36,068 nucleotides of DNA, from NCBI GenBank assembly GCA_025965195.1, contig JAOPXK010000046.1:1-36068 (forward strand). The letters run 5' to 3'. The position numbers and the translations under genes are program-made. Below are positions 16,710 through 23,363 of the stretch, one piece after another; position 1 is the stretch's first letter; every line of letters begins with the position of its first letter. The notes beneath the pieces were generated by a model. That model was not told the DNA's origin. It made no database searches and saw only the letters and a list, made by a program, of their open reading frames with translations. This stretch comes from Marmoricola sp. Lineage in GTDB: Bacteria; Actinomycetota; Actinomycetes; Propionibacteriales; Nocardioidaceae.

Positions 16710-17389
16710 CCGCAACGCTGGGTCGCCGCTGTGTTGCCGAGTACGTCGGGACGGCGTTCCTGGTCGCCGCGGTCATCGGCTCAGGCATCGCCGCCTCACG
16801 GCTGTCACCCGGCGACACCGGCCTCCAGCTGCTCGAGAACAGCATCGCGACAGGCGCAGTCCTGGTGGCGCTGATCCTTGCGCTTCAGTCCGTCGCTGCT
16901 GCGTTCAATCCCGTCGTGACCCTGGTCGAAGCCGCTCTGGGCGACAGGGACTGGCGCGACGTGCCGGCGCTGGTGGTCGCGCAGGTTGCCGGCGCAGTGA
17001 CGGGTGCGGTGCTGGCCAACCTGATGTTCGACCTGGATGCCATCTCGATCAGCACCAAGGATCGCTCGGCCGGTGGGCTCTGGCTGGGTGAGGTGGTGGC
17101 GACCCTCGGCCTGGCCCTGGTGATCTTCGGCGTGGTCAGGTCCGGACGCGGCGAGACGGTCGCCTATGCCGTCGGCGGCTACATCGCGGCGGCCTACTGG
17201 TTCACGAGTTCGACGAGTTTCGCCAACCCCGCGGTGGCTTTCGCCCGGATGTTCTCCAACACGTTCGCCGGCATCGCGCCCTCATCCGTGCCGATGTTCG
17301 TCCTGATGCAGCTGATCGGCGGCGGGCTCGGGGTCGTCCTCATCCGGTTCCTGTATCCCGCCCCGGCTGCCGCGATGGAGATCCTGTGA
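16706..17389 (+). CDS. aqpS: Aquaporin/aquaglyceroporin (AqpS-like arsenite channel)
   Basis: This 227-residue MIP-family membrane protein has about six hydrophobic segments and two half-helix motifs, NPV at residues 68-70 and NPA at 174-176. The selectivity-filter arginine that normally follows the second NPA is Val177 (NPAVAFARMF). That change widens and neutralises the pore in principle, and from memory the Sinorhizobium AqpS of an arsR-aqpS-arsC-arsH operon has the same substitution. Between arsR and arsC it most likely lets As(OH)3 produced by ArsC leave the cell down its gradient. GTG start and 4-nt overlaps on both sides indicate one operon. No ArsB, Acr3 or ArsA gene is present. Confidence 0.88.
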   Translation: MTATLGRRCVAEYVGTAFLVAAVIGSGIAASRLSPGDTGLQLLENSIATGAVLVALILALQSVAAAFNPVVTLVEAALGDRDWRDVPALVVAQVAGAVTGAVLANLMFDLDAISISTKDRSAGGLWLGEVVATLGLALVIFGVVRSGRGETVAYAVGGYIAAAYWFTSSTSFANPAVAFARMFSNTFAGIAPSSVPMFVLMQLIGGGLGVVLIRFLYPAPAAAMEIL

Positions 17390-17787
17390 AGGAGAAACCG
17401 TCCGTGCTGTTCGTCTGCGTGCACAACGCCGGACGCTCGCAGATGGCCGCTGGCTTCCTGATGCACCTTGCGGGCGACCGGATCAACGTTCTGTCCGCCG
17501 GCTCTGAGCCGGCCGCTGAGGTGAATCAGGTCGCCGTACGGGCCATGGCCGAGGAGGGCATCGACATCACCGCCTCGACGCCGAAGATCCTGACGACAGA
17601 GGCCGTGAAGGACTCCGATGTGGTGATCACGATGGGCTGTGGCGACGCCTGCCCGTTCTTCCCCGGCAAGCGCTACGAGGACTGGAAGCTCGATGACCCG
17701 GCCGGACAGGGGCTCGAGGCAGTTCGTCCGATCCGGGACGAGATCCGCCGCCGGGTCGAGGTGCTGATCAGCGAGGTTGCGCACTGA
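17386..17787 (+). CDS. arsC: Arsenate reductase, low-molecular-weight phosphatase type
   Basis: This 133-residue protein of the LMW tyrosine phosphatase fold reduces As(V) to As(III). The P-loop CX5R is Cys11-Arg17 (FVCVHNAGRSQMAAGF). The second conserved region reads VITMGCGDACPFFPGKRYEDW, with cysteines near residues 85 and 89, and the general acid region is LDDPAGQGLE. In actinobacteria such enzymes usually use mycothiol/mycoredoxin or thioredoxin, and the sequence alone does not decide which. The GTG start overlaps the aqpS stop. It ends the arsenic operon. Confidence 0.93.
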   Translation: MKEKPSVLFVCVHNAGRSQMAAGFLMHLAGDRINVLSAGSEPAAEVNQVAVRAMAEEGIDITASTPKILTTEAVKDSDVVITMGCGDACPFFPGKRYEDWKLDDPAGQGLEAVRPIRDEIRRRVEVLISEVAH

Positions 17788-17848
17788 CCGAAGCGGGCCC
17801 TGTGGATGACGAACGACGCTGTTCGCCGATCTGCGTCACGCTCGTGCG

Positions 17849-18763
17849 ATGCAGATCGATGACTCGGCACCGACACTCCCACTGAGCCCGCTCGACCCGC
17901 GGCTCCCGCTGGGGATGCCGTTCACTCCCGCAATGGCGCGTGCCGTCGGCATCCCCAGATCGGCTCTCGACCGGATGCTTCGGGACGGACTGCTGCGGCG
18001 TGTCCTCCGCGGGGTGTACGTCGACGCGACGGTCCTCGACGATCCGGAGACAAGGGCGCGGTCGGTCGCTCTGGTGCTGCCGCGAGGAGCAGTCGTGGTC
18101 GATCGGACCGCGGCGTGGTTGCACGGTGTCGAGGTGCTTCGGGCGCGGTCCGACCTGCTGCCACCACTCGAGGTGCTCGGTCGGTCCGCAGCGGGCCGAC
18201 CACGTCACTTCGGAGCCGAGCGGACGCTGATCTCAGAGGATGTCGAGACGCCCTACGGAGTTCCGGTGACCACGCCGCTGCGGACCGCGCTGGATCTCGG
18301 TCGGCTGCTCGCTCCCGACCGCGCCCTGGCCTCGATGGATGCACTGCTGCGGACGCGCCGGTTCACCCATCGTGAGCTGCTGCTGCAGGTCGAGCGGTTT
18401 CGGCACCAGAAGGGCGTCGTCCAGCTGCGGAGGCTCGCGCCGATCGTGGATGCCCGTGCGAGCTGCCCGGCAGAGTCGATCCTGCGAGTGCGCTGGCTGG
18501 AGGCCAGCCTGCCGACGCCGATCCCTCGGCTTCGCGCGTCGACCGGAGCCGGCTGGCTCGAGCTCGCCCTGGGCCTGGAGGTGCAGCGCTTCGCCGCCGT
18601 GCTCGCAGGCCAGCTCTCCGGTGAGGAACGCGAGCAGCTCACCTCGAGCGGCTGGCGGATCGTCGTGCTCACCGAGGAACGCGTGATTCGGTCCGATCCG
18701 TATCTCGTGATGCGCCACCTCGAACGTGAGTTCCACCAGCAGCTGCTCCGTCAGGTCAGCTGA
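17849..18763 (+). CDS. AbiEi-like winged-helix protein with a degenerate nuclease-like C-terminus
   Basis: This 304-residue protein begins with an HTH segment (FTPAMARAVGIPRSALDRMLRDGLLRRVLRGVYV, residues about 25-58 in two runs) typical of type IV antitoxin AbiEi-like proteins, followed by the AbiEi C-domain pattern (VVDRTAAWLHGV, TTPLRTALDLGRLL). In actinobacterial homologues the C-terminus is a DUF559/Vsr-like nuclease domain with an acidic EYDG-type motif. Here the corresponding stretch reads LALGLEVQRFAAVLAGQLS, so the catalytic acids appear lost, while the following GWRIVVLTEE strand is kept. No AbiEii-type partner is adjacent. It overlaps the convergent lyase gene by 8 nt. Function unknown. 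Confidence 0.65.
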   Translation: MQIDDSAPTLPLSPLDPRLPLGMPFTPAMARAVGIPRSALDRMLRDGLLRRVLRGVYVDATVLDDPETRARSVALVLPRGAVVVDRTAAWLHGVEVLRARSDLLPPLEVLGRSAAGRPRHFGAERTLISEDVETPYGVPVTTPLRTALDLGRLLAPDRALASMDALLRTRRFTHRELLLQVERFRHQKGVVQLRRLAPIVDARASCPAESILRVRWLEASLPTPIPRLRASTGAGWLELALGLEVQRFAAVLAGQLSGEEREQLTSSGWRIVVLTEERVIRSDPYLVMRHLEREFHQQLLRQVS

Positions 18764-19631
18764 GCGCCTTGATCGCCTGGTGGATCTGCAAGGTGCGCTG
18801 GGCGGACTCGACGTGCAGGTTCTCGATCATCCGGCCGTTGTAGGTGACCACGCCGGACCCCTTGCCGTCCTCCCAGGCCTGCAGGATGCCCTCCGCGTCG
18901 GAGACGGCCTGCTCGGACGGGGCGAAGGCGGCATTGGCGCCCTCGACCTGGCTCGGGTGGATCAGCGTCTTGCCGTCGAAGCCCAGCTCTCGGCCCTGCT
19001 GGCACTCGGCGAGGAAGCCGTCGTTGTCCTTCACGTCGTTGTAGACGCCGTCGAGGATCACCTTGCCCGTGGCACGCGCGGCAAGCAGAGCAAGGGACAG
19101 CCCGGTGAGGAGGGGCTGACGACCGGGGACGTGCTCGGCGTACAGCTCCTTGGCGAGGTCGTTGGTGCCCATCACCAGGACGGTGAGCCGGTCGGACGCG
19201 GCAGCGATCTCCTCGGCGTGCAGCATGGCGTACGGCGTCTCGACCATCGCCCAGAGCTTCGTCCTCTCGGGAGCACCCGCGCCGACCATCGACTCGACGA
19301 GCTCGAGGACCGCATCGGCAGAGCTCACCTTGGGTACGACGATCGCGTCAGGTCCGGCCACACACGCGACCCGGATGTCCTCCTTGTGCCACTCGGTGTC
19401 CATCCCGTTGATCCGGATGGTCAGCTCGCGGGCGCCGTACTCACCCGAGCGCACGGCAGCCGCAGCGGACTCGCGGGCGGCCGGCTTCGCGTCCGGAGCG
19501 ACGGCGTCCTCGAGGTCAAGGATCAGTCCGTCACAGGGGATGGCCTTGGCCTTCTCCAGTGCACGTTCGTTGGACGAGGGCATGTAGAGGACCGACCTGC
19601 GCGGGCGGAACATCGAAGGTGCAGCGTCCAT
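18756..19631 (-). CDS. CitE-like HpcH/HpaI family CoA-ester lyase
   Basis: This 291-residue TIM-barrel lyase of the CitE/malyl-CoA lyase superfamily shows SVLYMPSSNERALEKA, the metal and catalytic stretch DGLILDLEDAVAPDAK, an Arg-containing strand (ELTIRINGMDTEWH), the metal-binding glutamate in AMVETPYAMLHAEEI and the Asp in VLVMGTNDLAKEL. A C-terminal lid follows (KTLIHPSQVEGANAAF). Family members cleave or condense malyl-, citramalyl- or methylmalyl-CoA-type esters. It starts 1 nt after the stop of the upstream paralogue, so the two are probably co-expressed, perhaps as partners. The substrate cannot be read from sequence, and a link to the propionyl-CoA or acyl-CoA pools of steroid catabolism is only inferred. 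Confidence 0.85.
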   Translation of the reverse strand: MDAAPSMFRPRRSVLYMPSSNERALEKAKAIPCDGLILDLEDAVAPDAKPAARESAAAAVRSGEYGARELTIRINGMDTEWHKEDIRVACVAGPDAIVVPKVSSADAVLELVESMVGAGAPERTKLWAMVETPYAMLHAEEIAAASDRLTVLVMGTNDLAKELYAEHVPGRQPLLTGLSLALLAARATGKVILDGVYNDVKDNDGFLAECQQGRELGFDGKTLIHPSQVEGANAAFAPSEQAVSDAEGILQAWEDGKGSGVVTYNGRMIENLHVESAQRTLQIHQAIKALS

Positions 19632-19632
19632 G

Positions 19633-20727
19633 TCAGTTGTCCAGCTCGATCGCGTCGTAGGTGGCCTTGAGCTCGGGGTCGATCGCAGCGAGCTGCTCGG
19701 CGAGCCTGACCAGCACGAGGCACTGCTTGAGGGAGGCGTCATCCTCCATCTTGCCGTCGAGCATGACCGCACCGGTGCCGTCGCCCATCGCTGCGACCAC
19801 GAGGCGCGCGTGCCGGATGTCCTCGACCGACGGGCTGAAGACCCGGTTGGCGATCGCGATCTGCTTCGGGTGCAGCGACCAGGTGCCGACACAGCCGAGC
19901 AGGAACGCGTTGCGGAACTGGTCCTCGCACGCGACGACGTCGGCGATGTCCCCGAACGGGCCGTAGTACGGGTAGATCCCGTTCGCGGCGCACGCGTCGA
20001 CCATCCGGGAGATCGTGTAGTGCCAGAGGTCCTGCTGGTAGATCGCGCGCGAAGCATCGATCTGACTGACGCCGAGCGCGTCCTTCGGCGGGTCCTGTCG
20101 GACCAGGTAGCCGGGGTGTCCGCCACCGACTCGGGTGGTCTTCATCCGACGGTCAGCAGCGAGGTCGGCCGGGCCGAGGGAGAGGCCCTGCATGCGCGGA
20201 GACGCGGCACAGATCTCCTCGATGTTGTTGACGCCGCGGGCTGTCTCGAGGATTGCGTGCACGAGGATCGGGCGGGTGATGCCCGCCTTCGCCTCCAGCT
20301 GGGCCAGGATCCGGTCGATGTAGTGGATGTCCTCGGCGCCCTGCACCTTCGGCACCATGATCACGTCGAGCTTGTCGCCGATCGCAGGAACGAGAGCGGT
20401 GAGGTCGTCGAGCACCCACGGGCTGTCGAGTGAGTTGATCCGGGTCCACAGCTGGGTCGTCCCGCTGTCTCCACCGAGGTTGGCCGTCTCCTGCCCGATC
20501 CTGATCAGGCCCTCGCGGGCAGCGACCTTGTTGTCGGCCTTCACCGCATCCTCGAGGTTGCCGAGGAGTACGTCGACAGTCCCGACCATCTGCGGGATCT
20601 TGGCGGCCATCTTCTCGTTGCTCGGGTCGAAGAAGTGGATCGCCCGGCTCGGCCGGGCCGGAATCTCCCGGACGGGAGCCGGGGCTCCGACCGCGAGGGG
20701 AACGAAGAAGTCCTTGGCGCTACGCAA
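19633..20727 (-). CDS. Malyl-CoA/beta-methylmalyl-CoA lyase-like protein
   Basis: This 364-residue HpcH/HpaI family protein is longer than its downstream paralogue. Features are RAIHFFDPSNEKMAAKIP, LLGNLEDAVKADNK (catalytic Glu/Asp strand), LWTRINSLDSPWV (Arg), HAILETARGVNNIEEI (metal Glu), LSLGPADLAADRRMKT (metal Asp), and a lid region with GTWSLHPKQIAIANRVF. The length and the GxHPGYLVRQDP insertion fit the Mcl branch more than CitE. It starts with TTG, supported by AGGAGA 7 nt upstream (20735-20740). No steroid-type operator is visible in the 104-bp upstream gap. Confidence 0.82.
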   Translation of the reverse strand: MRSAKDFFVPLAVGAPAPVREIPARPSRAIHFFDPSNEKMAAKIPQMVGTVDVLLGNLEDAVKADNKVAAREGLIRIGQETANLGGDSGTTQLWTRINSLDSPWVLDDLTALVPAIGDKLDVIMVPKVQGAEDIHYIDRILAQLEAKAGITRPILVHAILETARGVNNIEEICAASPRMQGLSLGPADLAADRRMKTTRVGGGHPGYLVRQDPPKDALGVSQIDASRAIYQQDLWHYTISRMVDACAANGIYPYYGPFGDIADVVACEDQFRNAFLLGCVGTWSLHPKQIAIANRVFSPSVEDIRHARLVVAAMGDGTGAVMLDGKMEDDASLKQCLVLVRLAEQLAAIDPELKATYDAIELDN

Positions 20728-20734
20728 CTTGATG

Positions 20735-20740
20735 TCTCCT
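20735..20740 (-). promoter_or_regulatory. Shine-Dalgarno AGGAGA supporting a TTG start at 20727
   Basis: On the minus strand AGGAGA is 7 nt before TTG, and no ATG or GTG in frame lies closer. It decides the unusual TTG start of the Mcl-like gene. Confidence 0.7.
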
Positions 20741-20831
20741 AATCGGGCGGGCCCAGCTAGCCGCGACGCTAGCAGCGGGTTCGAGCGCGCGGTATGACCA
20801 ACGCCACGCTCGTGATGACTACGCTGCCGCC

Positions 20832-21416
20832 ATGCGGACCAGTCGGCTCGAGGCGTTCAGTGACGGCGTACTCGCCATCATCATCACGATCATGGTGCTC
20901 GAGCTGCACACGCCCGAGGCGCCGACCTGGAGTGCGCTGGGCGATTCGGCGAACGGCCTGCTGACCTACCTGCTGAGTTTCGTCTACGTCGGCATCTATT
21001 GGTCCAACCACCACCACATGTTCCAGCTCACCGAGCGCGTGACCGGGACGGTGCTCTGGGCGAACCTGCACCTGCTCTTCTGGCTGTCGCTCTATCCGTT
21101 CACGACCTCCTGGATGGACGAGCACTTCGCCCGGATCCCGGTGCTGGTCTACGGGGTCAACCTGTTGATGGCGGCGATCGCGTACTACCTGCTGCAGCTG
21201 TCGATCATCCGCGCCGAGGGCGACAGCTCCCTCCTCAAGCAGGCGGTGGGTCGAGACGTGAAGGGCCGGATCTCGCCGGTGATCTATCTGCTCGGCATCG
21301 GGGGAGCGTTCCTCAGCCCGTGGATCAGCATCGTGCTGTTCACCGCCGTCGCAGTCATGTGGCTGGTGCCGGACACGCGGCTGGAGCGTTTCGTCATCGA
21401 CCAGCAAGGTCGCTGA
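20832..21416 (+). CDS. TMEM175-family (DUF1211) membrane protein
   Basis: This 194-residue membrane protein has the signature RLEAFSDGVLAIIITIMVLE at residues 5-24, with the RxxxFSD motif of bacterial TMEM175 potassium channels (Arg5, Phe9-Ser10-Asp11), followed by YLLSFVYVGIYWSNHHHMF, FWLSLYPFTTSWM and further hydrophobic helices, about six in total. Bacterial members form tetrameric K+ channels in which the first helix lines the pore. The gene converges with fadE33 and their coding ends overlap by 23 bp. It has no visible relation to steroid or arsenic metabolism. Confidence 0.88.
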   Translation: MRTSRLEAFSDGVLAIIITIMVLELHTPEAPTWSALGDSANGLLTYLLSFVYVGIYWSNHHHMFQLTERVTGTVLWANLHLLFWLSLYPFTTSWMDEHFARIPVLVYGVNLLMAAIAYYLLQLSIIRAEGDSSLLKQAVGRDVKGRISPVIYLLGIGGAFLSPWISIVLFTAVAVMWLVPDTRLERFVIDQQGR

Positions 21417-22383
21417 CTCGGCGGCGGTGCTGGTGGGCCTGTCCGAAGAGCTGGCTCAGGGCGTGAGCGCGCTTGAGGATGAGCTGGGCATCGTGCTCCC
21501 ACGTGATGGCGATGCCGCCGTGCAGCTGCACGGTCTCGGACGCGATGTGGTCGAGGGCATCGGAGCAGTAGGCCTTCGCGGTGGCAGCCCGCCTGGCGAG
21601 GTTGTCGAGATTGGCCGCGTCCGGTTCCTGGAGGTACGCCGCGGCAGCAGTCGTCGCGGCCCAGCTCGCCGAGCGCGACGCCTCGACGAGCACGAGCATG
21701 TCCGCCATCCGGTGCTTGAGCGCCTGGAAGGACCCGATCGGCCGTCCGAACTGGACGCGTTCCTTGCTGTAGGCGACCGTCATGTCCAGGCCACGTTGGG
21801 CAGTGCCCACCTGGACGGCAGTGAGTAGCGCGGCGGCGATGTCGGACAGGGGGCTGGGCGCGGGCCGTTCCACCTCGACGCTCGCGAACCGCATCGTCTG
21901 GTCGAGGGCCGGCTTGCTGGTGGTGGTGGCCCCGGTCAGCTCCCTGAGCCCGTCCGTGGTCGAGGTCAGCACGATCGTGGCCGCTGCCGCGTCCAGGACC
22001 ACGTCCGGATCCAGCACGAGGGTGGCGATCTCGCCCGCGGCGATGCGCGGAAGAAGCGTTGCCTGCTGCTCCGCGGTGCCCCGGGCCACGAGGGCCGCCG
22101 TCGCGATCGCCGTTGCCAGCAAGGGGCTGGGGGTCAGCGCGTAGCCGATCTCCTCGAGCACGATCGCGGTCTCGATCAGCGATGCGCCAGCGCCGTCGTG
22201 CTCCTCCGGAATCGGAAGCGCGGCGACACCGATCTGTTCGCAGAGGGTCTGCCAGAGCGGTTCGTCGTACCCCACCTCGGTCTGGACCGCGGCGCGGACG
22301 GCGGCACTGTCGGAGCGCTTGGCGAGCAGCGAGCGGATGGTCGAAGCGAGCTCGTCCTGTTCCTCGGTGCGGGCGAAGTGCAT
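21394..22383 (-). CDS. fadE33: Acyl-CoA dehydrogenase, FadE33-like subunit
   Basis: This short acyl-CoA dehydrogenase of 329 residues is the fourth gene of fadD3-fadE31-fadE32-fadE33, the position of FadE33 (Rv3564). It has the N-terminal helical domain (MHFARTEEQDELASTIRSLL), the middle region reduced relative to full ACADs, and the C-terminal helices with KERVQFGRPIGSFQALKHRMADM and SETVQLHGGIAITWEHDAQL. Steroid-type ACADs of this size pair with a second subunit to form alpha2beta2 enzymes. The natural partner is probably the FadE31-like protein encoded upstream. The ATG overlaps the fadE32 stop (TGATG). Confidence 0.88.
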   Translation of the reverse strand: MHFARTEEQDELASTIRSLLAKRSDSAAVRAAVQTEVGYDEPLWQTLCEQIGVAALPIPEEHDGAGASLIETAIVLEEIGYALTPSPLLATAIATAALVARGTAEQQATLLPRIAAGEIATLVLDPDVVLDAAAATIVLTSTTDGLRELTGATTTSKPALDQTMRFASVEVERPAPSPLSDIAAALLTAVQVGTAQRGLDMTVAYSKERVQFGRPIGSFQALKHRMADMLVLVEASRSASWAATTAAAAYLQEPDAANLDNLARRAATAKAYCSDALDHIASETVQLHGGIAITWEHDAQLILKRAHALSQLFGQAHQHRRRVSDLAGR

Positions 22384-23363
22384 CAGCGCTCTCCGGTCAG
22401 GGCGGCGAGGACTCGGCCGCGGTGGTACGCCGGGGTGCCCCATGCCGCGACCAGTGCCCGGACCTTGGTGATCCAGAGGCTCAGGTCGAACTCGGCGGTG
22501 TAGCCGATCGCACCATGCACCTGGAGACCGGTCCGAGCTGCGAGGTACGCCGCTTCGGCGACCGCGACCTTGGCAGCCGAGACGTCGCGCGCACGGTCCG
22601 GCGAGTCGATGGTCAGCGCCGCACCCTGGATCAGCGGGCGCGCGAAGTCCAGCGCGATCCGTACGTCGGCAAGGTGATGCTTGATCGCCTGGTAGGACCC
22701 GATCTCGCGACCGAACTGCTTGCGCTGCTTGACGTAGCTGACCGAGTCCGCGAGAAGCCGTTCGCCACAGCCGAGGAGCTGGGCCGATGTGGCCAGCACC
22801 GCCAGGTCGAACGCCCGGTCGGTGGTCGGCTGCCCCCCGGTGGTCGGCTGCCCCCCGGTGGTCGAGCTTGTCGAGACCACTTCGAACAGACGCCGGGTCG
22901 GGTCCACCGAGCGGTGCCGAGCTCCCGTTGTCGCTCCTCGCATGACACCGTCAACGACGACGTACACCTGCTCCGCGACGTCTGCGTCGAGCGCGTAGGG
23001 AACGTGCGGGGGAGCACAGACCGTCCCGATCCCGCCCGCGGCGAGGGCGCCGACGGCCTCGTCGGACCCGAGCGCGACCGGCAGGAAGACCGCGGACTCG
23101 ACCCAGGGGCCGGGCACAGCGTGACGACCCAGCTGCTCGAACCCGACGACCATGTCGATCGGCTCGGCGCCCGCGCCGCCCTGGGCCTCCTCGGTGAGCA
23201 AGGCGTTGACGCCGAGGCCGGCAAGCTGCTTCCACAGCGCGAGTCCCGGACCGGTGTCGTCGACGGACCAGGCTCGCGCGACGGCCGAAGCATCGGAGGA
23301 GGAGAGGAGCTTGTCGATCGCGGCCGCGAAGCCGGTCTGCTCGTCGGTCAGCTCGAACCTCAT
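22383..23363 (-). CDS. fadE32: Acyl-CoA dehydrogenase, FadE32-like subunit
   Basis: This 326-residue short ACAD begins MRFELTDEQTGFAAAIDKLL and continues with the conserved C-terminal helices (VKQRKQFGREIGSYQAIKHH; GLQVHGAIGYTAEFDLSLWI). It occupies the position of FadE32 (Rv3563). Residues about 162-181 (STSSTT then GGQPTT twice) are not family sequence: they are encoded by a REP-like element plus an 18-bp tandem duplication between the middle and C-terminal domains. The insertion is in frame and lies in a linker, so activity is probably kept. It is coupled by short overlaps to both neighbours. Confidence 0.88.
   Translation of the reverse strand: MRFELTDEQTGFAAAIDKLLSSSDASAVARAWSVDDTGPGLALWKQLAGLGVNALLTEEAQGGAGAEPIDMVVGFEQLGRHAVPGPWVESAVFLPVALGSDEAVGALAAGGIGTVCAPPHVPYALDADVAEQVYVVVDGVMRGATTGARHRSVDPTRRLFEVVSTSSTTGGQPTTGGQPTTDRAFDLAVLATSAQLLGCGERLLADSVSYVKQRKQFGREIGSYQAIKHHLADVRIALDFARPLIQGAALTIDSPDRARDVSAAKVAVAEAAYLAARTGLQVHGAIGYTAEFDLSLWITKVRALVAAWGTPAYHRGRVLAALTGER
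22821..22856 (-). repeat. 18-bp tandem duplication inside fadE32
   Basis: Two perfect copies of GGTGGTCGGCTGCCCCCC lie directly next to the REP-like element. The GGTGGTCG start of each copy equals the left end of the REP, so the duplication probably arose by slippage from it. The period of 18 keeps the frame. Confidence 0.9.
22855..22878 (-). repeat. REP-like element inside fadE32
   Basis: The sequence CCGGTGGTCGAGCTTGTCGAG with a trailing ACC is the reverse complement of the imuB-type copy. On the minus strand it reads VSTSSTTG, the same peptide as in the fadD3 N-terminus. Confidence 0.85.

Noticed and set aside
18756-20126. A fused 456-codon lyase frame reaching upstream of 19631
   Set aside because: The part above 19631 is an out-of-frame reading of the Mcl-like gene. 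The CitE-like protein begins at ATG 19631 with a normal N-terminus.
20755-20790. Hairpin from two GCTAGC words upstream of the Mcl-like gene
   Set aside because: Each word is self-complementary and only 6 bp long. The fold is weak and no operator family matches.
22821-22878. Short CRISPR-like array
   Set aside because: The 18-bp units are adjacent without spacers, are translated in fadE32, and no cas gene is present.
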